This document shows, piece after piece, positions 8,173 to 16,137 of a stretch of DNA of 43,908 bases. The DNA is from Pyrinomonadaceae bacterium. Lineage in GTDB: Bacteria > Acidobacteriota > Blastocatellia > Pyrinomonadales > Pyrinomonadaceae. Location: NCBI GenBank assembly GCA_023717605.1, contig JAMQPH010000445.1, positions 1 to 43,908 on the forward strand, in the 5' to 3' direction. The notes beneath the pieces are model-generated. The model was not told the DNA's origin. It did not search any database and saw only the letters and a list, made by a program, of their open reading frames with translations. Position 1 is the first letter of the stretch, and each line of letters begins with the position of its first letter. Position numbers and translations under genes: made by a program.

Positions 8173-9207
8173 ATGAGACCAAGCATGGCCCCGACTCGAC
8201 ATCTGACTTACGGTAAGTTCGCACTCGTTGCACTGCTCGCGATGACCTTCTGTCTGGCGTATCCGACTTCCACTGCATACGCAAAGCGGAACCCTGCTAA
8301 GTATGGCACGATCAAAGTTCAGACAGTGCCGGCTGGTCTGCCGATCGAAGTTGACGGCAAACCGGAAGGGCAGACAACAACTGACTGGCGCGCTTGGGAC
8401 CGCGGCGCCGGTGTGCACACCGTTGTAATTACCCTTCCCAACGGAAAGCGTTGGACACGTGAGATTGTTCTCGACGCCGGACGCATCAAGTGTCTGGCAC
8501 TTAATTACAGACCAGGTAAGGTTGCGGTCACGTCTCCTTGTCCCTTCCCGGTGAATCTCTCCGCACCTTCTTCGGTCAATGACGGAGAGGTTATAACCTA
8601 TACCGCGGATGTCGCTTATCGCGGAACTTCAGCGCTGAACCACACCTGGACAGTAAGTCCGTCGAACGCCAAGATTCTCAGTGGACCCGGTACTCCTACG
8701 ATTACGGTTGACTCAACTGGATTGGCAGGACAACGAATTACCGCCACTCTAGTAGTCGATGATGGATCTGGCGAGTCCACTTGCCGGCAAGTAGCGCAGG
8801 CTTCTACTTTCATACCGGCGCTGCCTCCGCGGGAAAATCCGGTTCGGGAGTTCGACGTTTGTTGCAATTGCTCGTTCGACGATCAAAAAGCTCGTCTTGA
8901 CAATCTCGCGGTTGAACTTCAAAACGATCAGTCGACTACGACTTATATCTTCGCTTACGGTGGCCGCACCAGCCGTGTCGGCCAGGCCGACCGACTTGGT
9001 GCGCGGGCGCGAGATTATCTTGTGACTCTACGAGGCATCGCCCCGGCCCGCATCATCGTTCTCAATGGCGGATTCCGTGAAGAGGATTGTGTTGAGCTGT
9101 GGATCGTTCCCAGCGGAGCCACACCTCCACAGCCCCGGCCTACGGTCCAGGCGGGCGACGTTCGACCAGCTCGCGAAACGCCTACCCGAAAGCGCAATCA
9201 CGACTAA
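8173..9207 (+). CDS. Secreted PEGA-like / OmpA-like protein
   Basis: This 344-aa exported protein begins with a signal peptide (hydrophobic LVALLAMTFCLAY, likely cut after AYA). Residues 44-120 look like a PEGA domain (GTIKVQTVPAGLPIEVDGK). Residues 125-215 form an Ig/PKD-like beta domain (LNHTWTVSPSNAKIL). Residues 235-325 resemble an OmpA C-terminal-like module: DNLAVELQND, YGGRTSRVGQADRLGARARDY, GIAPARI and VELWIVPSGATPP. This architecture is one I remember as frequent in Acidobacteria. The start follows GAGGAGG (8156-8162), which overlaps the end of the PEP-CTERM gene, so the two are coupled. It may bind peptidoglycan or polysaccharide at the surface, but that is inferred. Confidence 0.78.
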   Translation: MRPSMAPTRHLTYGKFALVALLAMTFCLAYPTSTAYAKRNPAKYGTIKVQTVPAGLPIEVDGKPEGQTTTDWRAWDRGAGVHTVVITLPNGKRWTREIVLDAGRIKCLALNYRPGKVAVTSPCPFPVNLSAPSSVNDGEVITYTADVAYRGTSALNHTWTVSPSNAKILSGPGTPTITVDSTGLAGQRITATLVVDDGSGESTCRQVAQASTFIPALPPRENPVREFDVCCNCSFDDQKARLDNLAVELQNDQSTTTYIFAYGGRTSRVGQADRLGARARDYLVTLRGIAPARIIVLNGGFREEDCVELWIVPSGATPPQPRPTVQAGDVRPARETPTRKRNHD

Positions 9208-9233
9208 GCCAGGAGTTACGGTCGGAGTTAATA

Positions 9234-9268
9234 GGAGGCAGGAGCTATCATAGCTCTTGTCTCCTTTT
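9234..9268 (+). terminator. Strong terminator of the PEP-CTERM/OmpA-like operon
   Basis: A 14-bp stem (9234-9247 with 9251-9264, two G-T pairs) closes on a TCA loop and runs into TTTTGCTTTTG. It separates the surface-protein pair from glyS. Confidence 0.9.
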
Positions 9269-9305
9269 GCTTTTGCTTACGTTGACATTTACCATTCGCT
9301 AACTT

Positions 9306-10751
9306 ATGAGTGCACCGAATATTGAAACCATCGTCTCGCTCGCCAAACGGCGAGGTTTTGTTTTTCCCTCGTCTGAGATCTACGGCGGACTCGGCAGCGC
9401 CTGGGACTATGGTCCTTTAGGCGTGGAACTTTGCAACAACGTCAAGCAAGCCTGGTGGCGTTGGATGGTCTACGAACGGGACGACATGGAAGGCTTAGAC
9501 TCGTCAATCATTCTCAATCGCCTTGTGTGGAAGTACTCAGGACATGAAGACACGTTCAGCGATCCACTGGTGGATTGTCGTGATTGCAATAGCCGGTTGC
9601 GCGCGGACAAGCTGGGATATTTGCCCACCGATGAGGAACTCCGCGAACAGACAGCGGGCGATGCTATTGCGAAAGCGATTCGGGAGCGGCGAATTGCCTG
9701 CCCAAATTGTGGATCAAAGGACCTAACTGAACCACGACCGTTTAACCTGATGTTTCGTACACATGTGGGCGCGGCAGCCGAGGATGATCCTTCCTCTCTC
9801 GTGTATCTCCGTCCGGAAACTGCGCAGGGCATCTTCATAAATTTTGCCAACGTCCTGACGACCAGTCGTCGCAAACTTCCTTTCGGCGTCGCGCAGATTG
9901 GTAAGTCATTTCGAAACGAAGTGACGCCCGGCAATTTCATCTTTCGTACGCGCGAGTTCGAGCAAATGGAAATGGAGTATTTTGTTCGACCCGGCGAAGA
10001 CGAGGAAGTGCATCAGGAATGGATCGAGAGCTGCTTCAATTGGTTCGCGAGTCTGGGAATCTCAGCGAGCAATTTGCGCTTGTACGAACAACCAAAGGCG
10101 GAACTGGCACACTATGCCAAACGCACGGTTGATATTCAGTACCGCTTTTTCCCCGAACGCGAAGAACAAGAGCGCCAATGGGACGAACTGATGGGTATCG
10201 CCAACCGCACGGACTTCGACCTCCGTACACACTCGAAGAAACCAGAAGACGCGGAAGGGAAACGACTTAATCCAGACTCGACGGAAGACCTGTCCTATTT
10301 TGATGAAGCGACCAAGGAACGCTTTTATCCATATGTGATCGAGCCAGCCGCCGGTGTGAATCGCACGGTGCTCTCCGTGCTCATGGATGCGTATTCACAA
10401 AAGACTAACGACAAGGGCGAGACTCGAGTAATCCTGAAACTTCATCCAACGCTGTCGCCCATCAAGGCTGCCATTCTGCCATTGGCAAAAAACAAACCCG
10501 AGATCGTTGGGATGGCCAAAGCAATCAAGCGCTCTCTACAGCCTGTCTTGCGCGCGGTATACGACGATACTGGCGGCATCGGGAAGTTATATGCACGGCA
10601 GGATGAGATTGGCACACCGTTCTGTGTAACCGTCGACCACCAGTCGCTGGAGGATGAAGCAGTCACCGTGCGGGACCGGGACACCTGGGAGCAGGAACGA
10701 GTTAAGGTTTCGGATTTGCAAGAGCATTTGGTGAATAGACTGAAAGGCTAG
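9306..10751 (+). CDS. glyS: Glycyl-tRNA synthetase, single-chain (class II)
   Basis: This 481-aa enzyme charges tRNA-Gly with glycine. It is the dimeric type of archaea, eukaryotes and many bacteria, not the alpha2-beta2 type. Visible features are the N-terminal IVSLAKRRGFVFPSSEIYGG, zinc-site cysteines (CRDC at 91-94 and CPNC), class II motif 2 (FRNEVTPGNFIFRTREFEQ), motif 3 (GVNRTVLSVLMDAY) and a C-terminal anticodon-binding domain. No clear ribosome site precedes the ATG, but the N-terminus matches the family. The TAG stop shares its last base with the repeat that follows. Confidence 0.96.
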   Translation: MSAPNIETIVSLAKRRGFVFPSSEIYGGLGSAWDYGPLGVELCNNVKQAWWRWMVYERDDMEGLDSSIILNRLVWKYSGHEDTFSDPLVDCRDCNSRLRADKLGYLPTDEELREQTAGDAIAKAIRERRIACPNCGSKDLTEPRPFNLMFRTHVGAAAEDDPSSLVYLRPETAQGIFINFANVLTTSRRKLPFGVAQIGKSFRNEVTPGNFIFRTREFEQMEMEYFVRPGEDEEVHQEWIESCFNWFASLGISASNLRLYEQPKAELAHYAKRTVDIQYRFFPEREEQERQWDELMGIANRTDFDLRTHSKKPEDAEGKRLNPDSTEDLSYFDEATKERFYPYVIEPAAGVNRTVLSVLMDAYSQKTNDKGETRVILKLHPTLSPIKAAILPLAKNKPEIVGMAKAIKRSLQPVLRAVYDDTGGIGKLYARQDEIGTPFCVTVDHQSLEDEAVTVRDRDTWEQERVKVSDLQEHLVNRLKG

Positions 10752-10833
10752 TCCAATGTCCAACGTCCAAAGTCCAACGTCTGTTTATTCAACTTCGTTT
10801 TTGACTTTGGACCTTGGACATTGGACTTTGGAC
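10751..10833. repeat. GTCCAA repeat cluster, copy A (inverted arms)
   Basis: Left arm 10751-10781 is made of units GTCCAATGTCCAACGTCCAA and variants. Right arm 10801-10833 is the reverse-complement type (TTGGACATTGGAC). A 19-bp AT-rich spacer separates them. The left arm begins on the last base of the glyS stop codon and the right arm ends 11 bp before the next start codon, so the repeat fills the whole spacer. Confidence 0.85.
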
Positions 10834-10844
10834 AATCTAAGGCC

Positions 10845-11207
10845 ATGCCGATAGTAAAGAAACGTAACGAACAAACAGAAACGCGGTTGCTATTGGAATC
10901 CGGCGATCCGGTGGAGTTACCGCCGGCGGAGGTTGACGAACGCGCGCTACTCGTACAGTTTGATCAGTTTAGGCCTTTCATTCCCGAACTGCTCGAAGAG
11001 TTGCGTGACGGCTGTACAGCGGAGCCAGTCGCGGTGATGAACGACGGATCCACATTCGCAATTCACGGTGATACCAAGACCTTCTGGGTGAAACTCTGGC
11101 ATGCGGCGGGAACCGAGATGACCAGGATCGACCGAGTCCAGGTGCTGAGCTGCATCCCTTCAACTCGCGGAATTCAAATCACAGTCCCCGACGAACCTGA
11201 AGAATAG
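10845..11207 (+). CDS. Hypothetical protein, 120 aa
   Basis: I do not recognise this protein. It starts MPIVKKRNEQTETR and has an acidic, soluble composition with a short Phe/Leu-rich helix (FDQFRPFIPELLEEL). The second half looks like a small alpha/beta domain (AVMNDGSTFAIHGDTKTFWV, VQVLSCIPSTRGIQITVP). There is no signal peptide or membrane segment. I use the ATG at 10845; the frame is open from a TTG at 10821, but that part lies inside the repeat. The gene sits between glyS and the CCA-adding-type gene and has GTCCAA repeats on both sides. Codon use looks like that of its neighbours, so it is probably a real native gene. Confidence 0.65.
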   Translation: MPIVKKRNEQTETRLLLESGDPVELPPAEVDERALLVQFDQFRPFIPELLEELRDGCTAEPVAVMNDGSTFAIHGDTKTFWVKLWHAAGTEMTRIDRVQVLSCIPSTRGIQITVPDEPEE

Positions 11208-11291
11208 TCCAACGTCCAATGTCCAAAGTCCAAGGTCTCAGAAATTCGCAATTGACTTTGACATTGGACGTTAGACATTGGACATTGGACT
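11207..11291. repeat. GTCCAA repeat cluster, copy B (inverted arms)
   Basis: Left arm 11207-11237 (GTCCAACGTCCAATGTCCAA) begins on the last base of a TAG stop codon, as in copy A. Right arm 11252-11291 carries the reverse units (ACATTGGACGTTAGACATTG). It ends 3 bp before the ATG of the next gene. Confidence 0.85.
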
Positions 11292-11294
11292 TCT

Positions 11295-12689
11295 ATGTCC
11301 GAGATTCCCGATAAAGTACTCAAACTTGCGAGTAGCATCGACGCGGAAGGCGGTCGGGCGCTGCTGGTCGGCGGTTGTGTGCGCGACATGCTGATGGGTG
11401 GCCAACCGAAGGACTGGGACCTCGAAGTCTATGGCATCGAGCCGGCCAAACTTCGAGAAGTGCTGGACGGCTTTGGTAGTGTCAATGTGGTCGGCGAAGC
11501 GTTCACGGTCTACAAACTGGGTCATGACATTGATATTTCTGTTCCTCGCCGAGAGCGCAAGGCTGGTCGCGGTCACAGGGCATTCGTCATTGAAGGCGAT
11601 CCCGCGATGAGTTTTGAAATGGCCGCTCGCCGCCGCGACTTCACTATCAACGCAATCATGCAGGATCCACTCACCGGCGAGATCGTTGATCCCTTCAACG
11701 GCATTCAGGACCTTGAAAATAGATTGCTGCGCGCCGTTTCGCCTGACACTTTCGGCGAAGATAGCCTGCGGGTCTTGCGAGCCGCGCAGTTCGCGACTCG
11801 CTTTGAGTTTAAGATTGAGCCGCAGACCGTTGCGCTCTGTCGCGATATCGATTTGACTGATCTGCCGTCGGAAAGAATCTGGGGAGAACTCTCAAAGCTA
11901 CTGCTGCAAGCGATGCGTCCGTCCCTCGGCCTCCTGCATTTGCGGAAGTTGGGAGCGCTGGAGCAGATCTTTCCGGAGATCAAAGCTTTGATAGATGTGC
12001 CACAGGATCCCGAATGGCATCCCGAGGGCGATGTCTTTGTACACACATTGCTGGTGGTCGATCGCGCCCGCGAGTTGATTGATGACCTTCCCTACGCTAA
12101 GCAGGTTACTGTAATGCTCGCCGCTCTCGCTCATGATTTCGGAAAGCCGGCAACAACGGAATTCGTTGACGGTCGCTTACGCTCGCGCGGACATGAGGAA
12201 GCCGGCGTCGCCCCCACCGAGAATTTCCTGAACGAGTTGAATCTCTACACGCTTGACGGCTACGATGTGCGTGCGCAAGTCATCGCTCTCGTCCGGGAGC
12301 ATCTAAAGCCCGGCGAGTTTTACAAAAGGCGCGATCAAGTGGGCGATGGGGCTTTCCGTCGTCTGGCGCGCAAGTGTGAGCCGGATTTACTTTATCGCGT
12401 AGCTCGCGCGGATTCGCTGGGACGAAACGCCGATTGGGTTCCGCGAGAGCAATGGTATGGAGCAGAAGCGCAAGAGTGGTTCATTGAGCGCGTGCGAGAG
12501 TTGCAAGTTGAGCAACGTCCACCGGCGGCGTTGTTAATGGGTCGTCACCTGCTTGAGATGGGTATGCCGCCGGGTCAGAAGATTGGCGAGATCACGCAAG
12601 CGGTGTACGAAATGCAACTGGACAATCGCGTGCGCACGTTGCCGGAAGCGAAAGCAGCCGCCCAGAGAATCATCGAATCACAAAAATAG
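11295..12689 (+). CDS. cca: CCA-adding-type tRNA nucleotidyltransferase with HD domain
   Basis: This 464-aa protein belongs to the class II polymerase-beta-like tRNA nucleotidyltransferase/poly(A) polymerase family. The head domain shows LVGGCVRDMLMG and KDWDLEVYG (the metal-binding DxD), then MAARRRDFTINAI and the DPFNGIQDLENRLLRAV segment. The RNA-binding part has ED-S-LRVLRAAQFATRF. A C-terminal HD domain (LAALAHDFGKP) with a possible phosphohydrolase role follows, as in E. coli Cca. The product most likely repairs or adds the 3' CCA of tRNAs, although the tRNA gene in this window already encodes CCA. An A-adding enzyme or a poly(A) polymerase is the main alternative. Confidence 0.85.
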   Translation: MSEIPDKVLKLASSIDAEGGRALLVGGCVRDMLMGGQPKDWDLEVYGIEPAKLREVLDGFGSVNVVGEAFTVYKLGHDIDISVPRRERKAGRGHRAFVIEGDPAMSFEMAARRRDFTINAIMQDPLTGEIVDPFNGIQDLENRLLRAVSPDTFGEDSLRVLRAAQFATRFEFKIEPQTVALCRDIDLTDLPSERIWGELSKLLLQAMRPSLGLLHLRKLGALEQIFPEIKALIDVPQDPEWHPEGDVFVHTLLVVDRARELIDDLPYAKQVTVMLAALAHDFGKPATTEFVDGRLRSRGHEEAGVAPTENFLNELNLYTLDGYDVRAQVIALVREHLKPGEFYKRRDQVGDGAFRRLARKCEPDLLYRVARADSLGRNADWVPREQWYGAEAQEWFIERVRELQVEQRPPAALLMGRHLLEMGMPPGQKIGEITQAVYEMQLDNRVRTLPEAKAAAQRIIESQK

Positions 12690-12821
12690 ACTGCTTGACA
12701 TTGCCCGAGAAAGCTACTATTGAAGGACCGACACGCTTAGTTCCTCGCTCGCATCCAAAGTCTGCCTCAGACCACTATGTTCGCAACTCTGACCTCAGCC
12801 CAACAAAGGAGTAATTGATCA

Positions 12822-14675
12822 ATGGCCAGCAAATCCTCAGTGAAATCAGCTAAGAAAAGCTCCAAGTCGACCCGCGCTTCCTCAGCAAAAAAGAAATCGT
12901 CCAAAAGCAGGATTTCGAAGAGTGAAAATGCGGCGAGCGCCGCACCCGCCTCGTTTCGAAAAAATGAGGTCGCGAGAAACGGTCTCCGCTCATTCGCGTT
13001 CCATAAAGGAGATAAAGGCGCTGGTGCCATCCTTGGGGCTATTCGCCCGCAGGTAGCCGCGCGTCGAGCCGGTGGGGCGCGCCCGAGTGCGTCAGCGGCA
13101 AGGGCTGGCGTGGGCGCGCTGGATGCTGAGTCGGCCGCACGTCATTACCTGACCAACGCTTTGGCAAGCGAACAACTGCCAACTTTCACGGCTGGTGGAC
13201 CGACCGCCGAAAAGAGTGACTTCAAATTGATTGCCGTGGAGGCTGTCCCGCTCACCGGGACACAGATGGTGAAGTTCTGCCAATACTATCGACGCACACC
13301 TGTCTATGGATCGCTCGTCGTCGTCGAGTTGGATAAAAAGAACGAACTAGTTTCCATTAACTCCACTCTCACTGAGCCCACCAATGTTGACCCGGTGGCG
13401 AGTGTGGCGCCTGCTGATGTATTGAAGACCGTGGCTGAGAGTTCGGGTCAGGACCCGCAAAAAATAGAAGCCACGCCCGGTGTCTACTATTACTTCGACC
13501 GCGATGCACAGCGCTGGCGTTTGGTGTACATCACTCGCGACGTTCCGAAGCTGAAGGGCGCTGGAGCGACCTTCGATCCGGAAGAGGTTACCGCAGGTGT
13601 CTCTAACCGACGCGCGCAGTCATATAGCACCCCTCAGGCATTTGATTATGTGGTTGATGGGCATACAGGAGAACTGGTCGCGGAGCTGCCGCGCTCTCAC
13701 AACGTGAGCGTTAAGGCCCGGGATGGCCTGAAGAATCTACGCACGATCGGATGTTCTCAAAACAGCACGGGTAACTTTCTCCACGATCCCGACCTAAACC
13801 TGCACACGTTCGACTTTGGCTTTGGAAATGTGGACGTTCTGGTGAGCAAGCTCCCCGGTACCTACGTCGCCAATCCGCCCGACCCCTGGGATGCGGCGGC
13901 TGTTAGTGCTCATGCCAACGCTGCCGACACGCTGAAGTTTCTCAGCAAGGTGTTGCTTCGCAACGGCGTCGACAATATGGGCGGACCAGTCCGCTCCAGC
14001 ATTAACTGCGTCGAGGAGAACAACACGAAAGAGTGGGACAATGCGACTTGGTTCAGAAAGCAGATGATGTATGGACAGAGCAACGTCAACGGCAAATTGC
14101 GCTCGTGGGCGCTGAGTAAGGACATCGTTGCGCATGAGCTTACTCACGGCGTCACTGACTTCAGTGCACGCCTTGAGTATTTGGGAGAGTCGGGCGCATT
14201 GAATGAATCTTATTCAGATATCTTCGGCGTGATTGTGGCCAATATCGACCAGACGGATGTGAAGAAATGGAACTGGCTGGTCGGTGAAGGGCTGTTTGGC
14301 CCGGACACCGCGCTCCGCGACATGAAGAAGCCTGAGAATTTCGACCAGCCTTCGCACATGGACGACTATAAGAAGCTTCCCAAGACCGAGGATGGCGATT
14401 GGGGCGGAGTTCATACGAACATCGGCATTCACAACAAGGTCGCTTACAACATGCTCACCGCCAAGGATGCTAAAGGGCGCTACTTGCTGAAGCCACGTGA
14501 AGTGGCCGCACTCTTCTATTTGGCTCTGACACAAAACCTTTCGCGCACGTCACGCTTCGCCGACAGTCGCCGCGGCGTCGAACTTGCTGCCCGCAGCCTC
14601 TTTGCAAACAAGAGTAACAAGCAGGCGCGGTTCAGAGCGGTAGCGAAGGCGTTCGACAAGGTGGGAATAGTCTAG
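12822..14675 (+). CDS. M4 family metallopeptidase (thermolysin-like)
   Basis: This 617-aa protein is a zinc endopeptidase with an FTP-like propeptide region (about 100-300) and an M4 catalytic domain (about 310-617). The zinc site HELTH is at 438-442 with the third ligand Glu462 (GALNESYSDIFG). The family motif GGVHTNIGIHNK carries the transition-state His. The N-terminus is odd: the first 34 residues are almost only Ser, Lys, Arg and Ala, with no hydrophobic core, so there is no recognisable Sec signal, although family members are normally secreted. The ATG at 12822 lies about 10 nt after AAAGGAG (near 12805-12811). Predicted active; location uncertain. Confidence 0.9.
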   Translation: MASKSSVKSAKKSSKSTRASSAKKKSSKSRISKSENAASAAPASFRKNEVARNGLRSFAFHKGDKGAGAILGAIRPQVAARRAGGARPSASAARAGVGALDAESAARHYLTNALASEQLPTFTAGGPTAEKSDFKLIAVEAVPLTGTQMVKFCQYYRRTPVYGSLVVVELDKKNELVSINSTLTEPTNVDPVASVAPADVLKTVAESSGQDPQKIEATPGVYYYFDRDAQRWRLVYITRDVPKLKGAGATFDPEEVTAGVSNRRAQSYSTPQAFDYVVDGHTGELVAELPRSHNVSVKARDGLKNLRTIGCSQNSTGNFLHDPDLNLHTFDFGFGNVDVLVSKLPGTYVANPPDPWDAAAVSAHANAADTLKFLSKVLLRNGVDNMGGPVRSSINCVEENNTKEWDNATWFRKQMMYGQSNVNGKLRSWALSKDIVAHELTHGVTDFSARLEYLGESGALNESYSDIFGVIVANIDQTDVKKWNWLVGEGLFGPDTALRDMKKPENFDQPSHMDDYKKLPKTEDGDWGGVHTNIGIHNKVAYNMLTAKDAKGRYLLKPREVAALFYLALTQNLSRTSRFADSRRGVELAARSLFANKSNKQARFRAVAKAFDKVGIV

Positions 14676-14679
14676 ATTT

Positions 14680-14698
14680 AGCCTGGAGCTCCAAGGCT
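14680..14698 (+). terminator. Possible hairpin terminator after the M4 gene
   Basis: AGCC-GGAG pairs with CTCC-GGCT across a small asymmetry, 4 bp after the stop codon. It lacks a clear T-run, so termination is uncertain. Confidence 0.3.
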
Positions 14699-14700
14699 CT

Positions 14701-14745
14701 TGGAGTGCGCCGGCAGAGCGCAATTGCGACGGCACTTTGGATTGG
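14701..14745 (+). repeat. Solo REP element (type A)
   Basis: This 45-bp sequence begins TGGAGTGCGCCGGCAGAGCG and ends CTTTGGATTGG. It matches the REP elements around the RAYT gene at 34.3-35.2 kb, with a few changes in the loop and the descending arm. It lies just after the M4 protease gene, about 20 kb from the RAYT. Confidence 0.8.
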
Positions 14746-14767
14746 TTATGGTGCCGGGAACAGAGGT

Positions 14768-15003
14768 TGTCGGGAAAAGGGTGCCAATTTCTCAGTCACA
14801 CCGTGGCTTCAGCCCGGTGATACGAAGGCCAATCTGAGTCGAGGAACCGTTTCAACGGTTTCTTGGCGTTTTAGCGTGTTCGGGGTAGGAAGTGTATTTT
14901 GCACCAAAAAACCGTTGAAACGGTTCACCTGTTTTTATCGCGCGCAGATCACCGGGCTGAAGCCACGGTGAGACTGAGAAGACGGCAGATGCCTTTCCCG
15001 ACA
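14768..15003. repeat. 236-bp nested palindromic element (MITE-like)
   Basis: The ends are inverted TGTCGGGAAA (14768) and TTTCCCGACA (15003). Inside, 31-nt arms at 14791-14821 and 14948-14978 are reverse complements with a single mismatch (core GTGGCTTCAGCCCGGTGA). Deeper in, two small hairpins, AACCGTTTCAACGGTT (14845-14860) and AACCGTTGAAACGGTT (14910-14925), are also reverse complements of each other. The element contains no gene and fills the spacer between the convergent M4 and agmatine deiminase genes. No target-site duplication is evident. Confidence 0.8.
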
Positions 15004-15033
15004 GACCCTAAAAAGGAGTCCAGTAAGGTCAGA

Positions 15034-16137
15034 CTAATTCGGTAGGTTCTGCGCACTGGATTCTTTGTTGAGTCTACTCACCAGAGCCGTTGGTTGCTGC
15101 TGAGTCACGCAGTGAATTGTTCCCATGCCCCACACCAGTGGCTCGCAATTAACGCCGACAACGCGTCGATCAGGAAACACTCGTTGCAAAGTTTCCAACG
15201 CCCGTGTGTCGTTGGAATGACCGAAGATCGGAGCAAGCACGACGTTGTTAGCAACGTAGAAATTTGCATAACTAGCCGGGAGTCGATCGAGTTGACGTGG
15301 AGAGGTATCGTTTGAGGCGCCAACAACGCCCGGCATGGGGAGGGTGATGATATCAAGGGCACGCCCATTGGCGTCGGTGGCGCGCTGTAATCTTTCGAGG
15401 TTATCTTCCAGCAGTTTGTAGTTGGCGTCGGCTGGGTCTTCCTCCAGCGCACAGACAATAGTTGTCGCTGACACGAATCGGGCTATATCATCGATGTGCC
15501 CGTCCGTATCGTCACCAACAATTCCTTCGCCGAGCCAGAGCACTTTCTGAACTCCAAGAAACGCCCGCAAGTAATGTTCGATGTCGCCCTGGCTCAAATT
15601 GGGATTGCGGTTTGGGTTCAACAGGCATTGTTCGGTAGTCATCACCACGCCGGCGCCGTTGACTTCAATTGAACCGCCTTCCATCACAATTCCCGGCTCA
15701 AATCGCGGCACTCTCAAAAAGTTCTCCAGTAGCGCTGGAATTGAGTCGTCTTGTTTCAGTTCCTCATACTTATTTCCCCAAGCGTTGAAAATCCAGTCGT
15801 TGTAAGCCAACTCGCCCCTGGTATTCAGAAGGAAATTTGGACCATAGTCGCGGATCCAGGAATCGACTGTTGGGATTTGATGAAAGCGAATGTTCTCGGC
15901 ACCGGCAAAATTACAACGACTGCGCACTCCCAGCTCAGCTTCGGCACTATCAACCAGCAGATTTACCGTCTCGTGAGGGGCCAGCGCAGCCATCATTTGC
16001 AGAAAAATGTCTTCTACTAGTGGCACACGATCGGGCCAGGTTAGAGGGTCTTTCGGCCACGAGAGCCATGTCGCCTGATGCCGGCGCCACTCGGCCGGCA
16101 TGTGATAACCGAGTTCAACGGGAATGGGCTTCTTCAT
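15034..16137 (-). CDS. aguA: Agmatine deiminase
   Basis: This 367-aa enzyme hydrolyses agmatine to N-carbamoylputrescine and ammonia. It shows the peptidyl-arginine-deiminase-like fold motifs: WLSWPKD near the start, DSWIRDYGP, EGGSIEVNGAG, GDDTDGHIDDIARF and the C-terminal catalytic cysteine in GMGTIHCVTQQQPT. Length is typical of the family. The ATG at 16137 overlaps the TGA of the upstream amidase gene (TGATG), so the pair is translationally coupled; a GTG one codon earlier is also possible. With its partner it forms the two-step route from agmatine to putrescine. Confidence 0.95.
   Translation of the reverse strand: MKKPIPVELGYHMPAEWRRHQATWLSWPKDPLTWPDRVPLVEDIFLQMMAALAPHETVNLLVDSAEAELGVRSRCNFAGAENIRFHQIPTVDSWIRDYGPNFLLNTRGELAYNDWIFNAWGNKYEELKQDDSIPALLENFLRVPRFEPGIVMEGGSIEVNGAGVVMTTEQCLLNPNRNPNLSQGDIEHYLRAFLGVQKVLWLGEGIVGDDTDGHIDDIARFVSATTIVCALEEDPADANYKLLEDNLERLQRATDANGRALDIITLPMPGVVGASNDTSPRQLDRLPASYANFYVANNVVLAPIFGHSNDTRALETLQRVFPDRRVVGVNCEPLVWGMGTIHCVTQQQPTALVSRLNKESSAQNLPN

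Noticed and set aside
9282-9310. TTGACA with TATGAG 17 bp on, as a promoter of glyS
   Set aside because: The -10 would overlap the glyS start codon and put the transcript start inside the gene.
12695-12720. TTGACA and TACTAT upstream of the M4 protease gene as a promoter
   Set aside because: The spacer is only 14 bp; other registers match the -10 poorly. It remains possible but is not supported.
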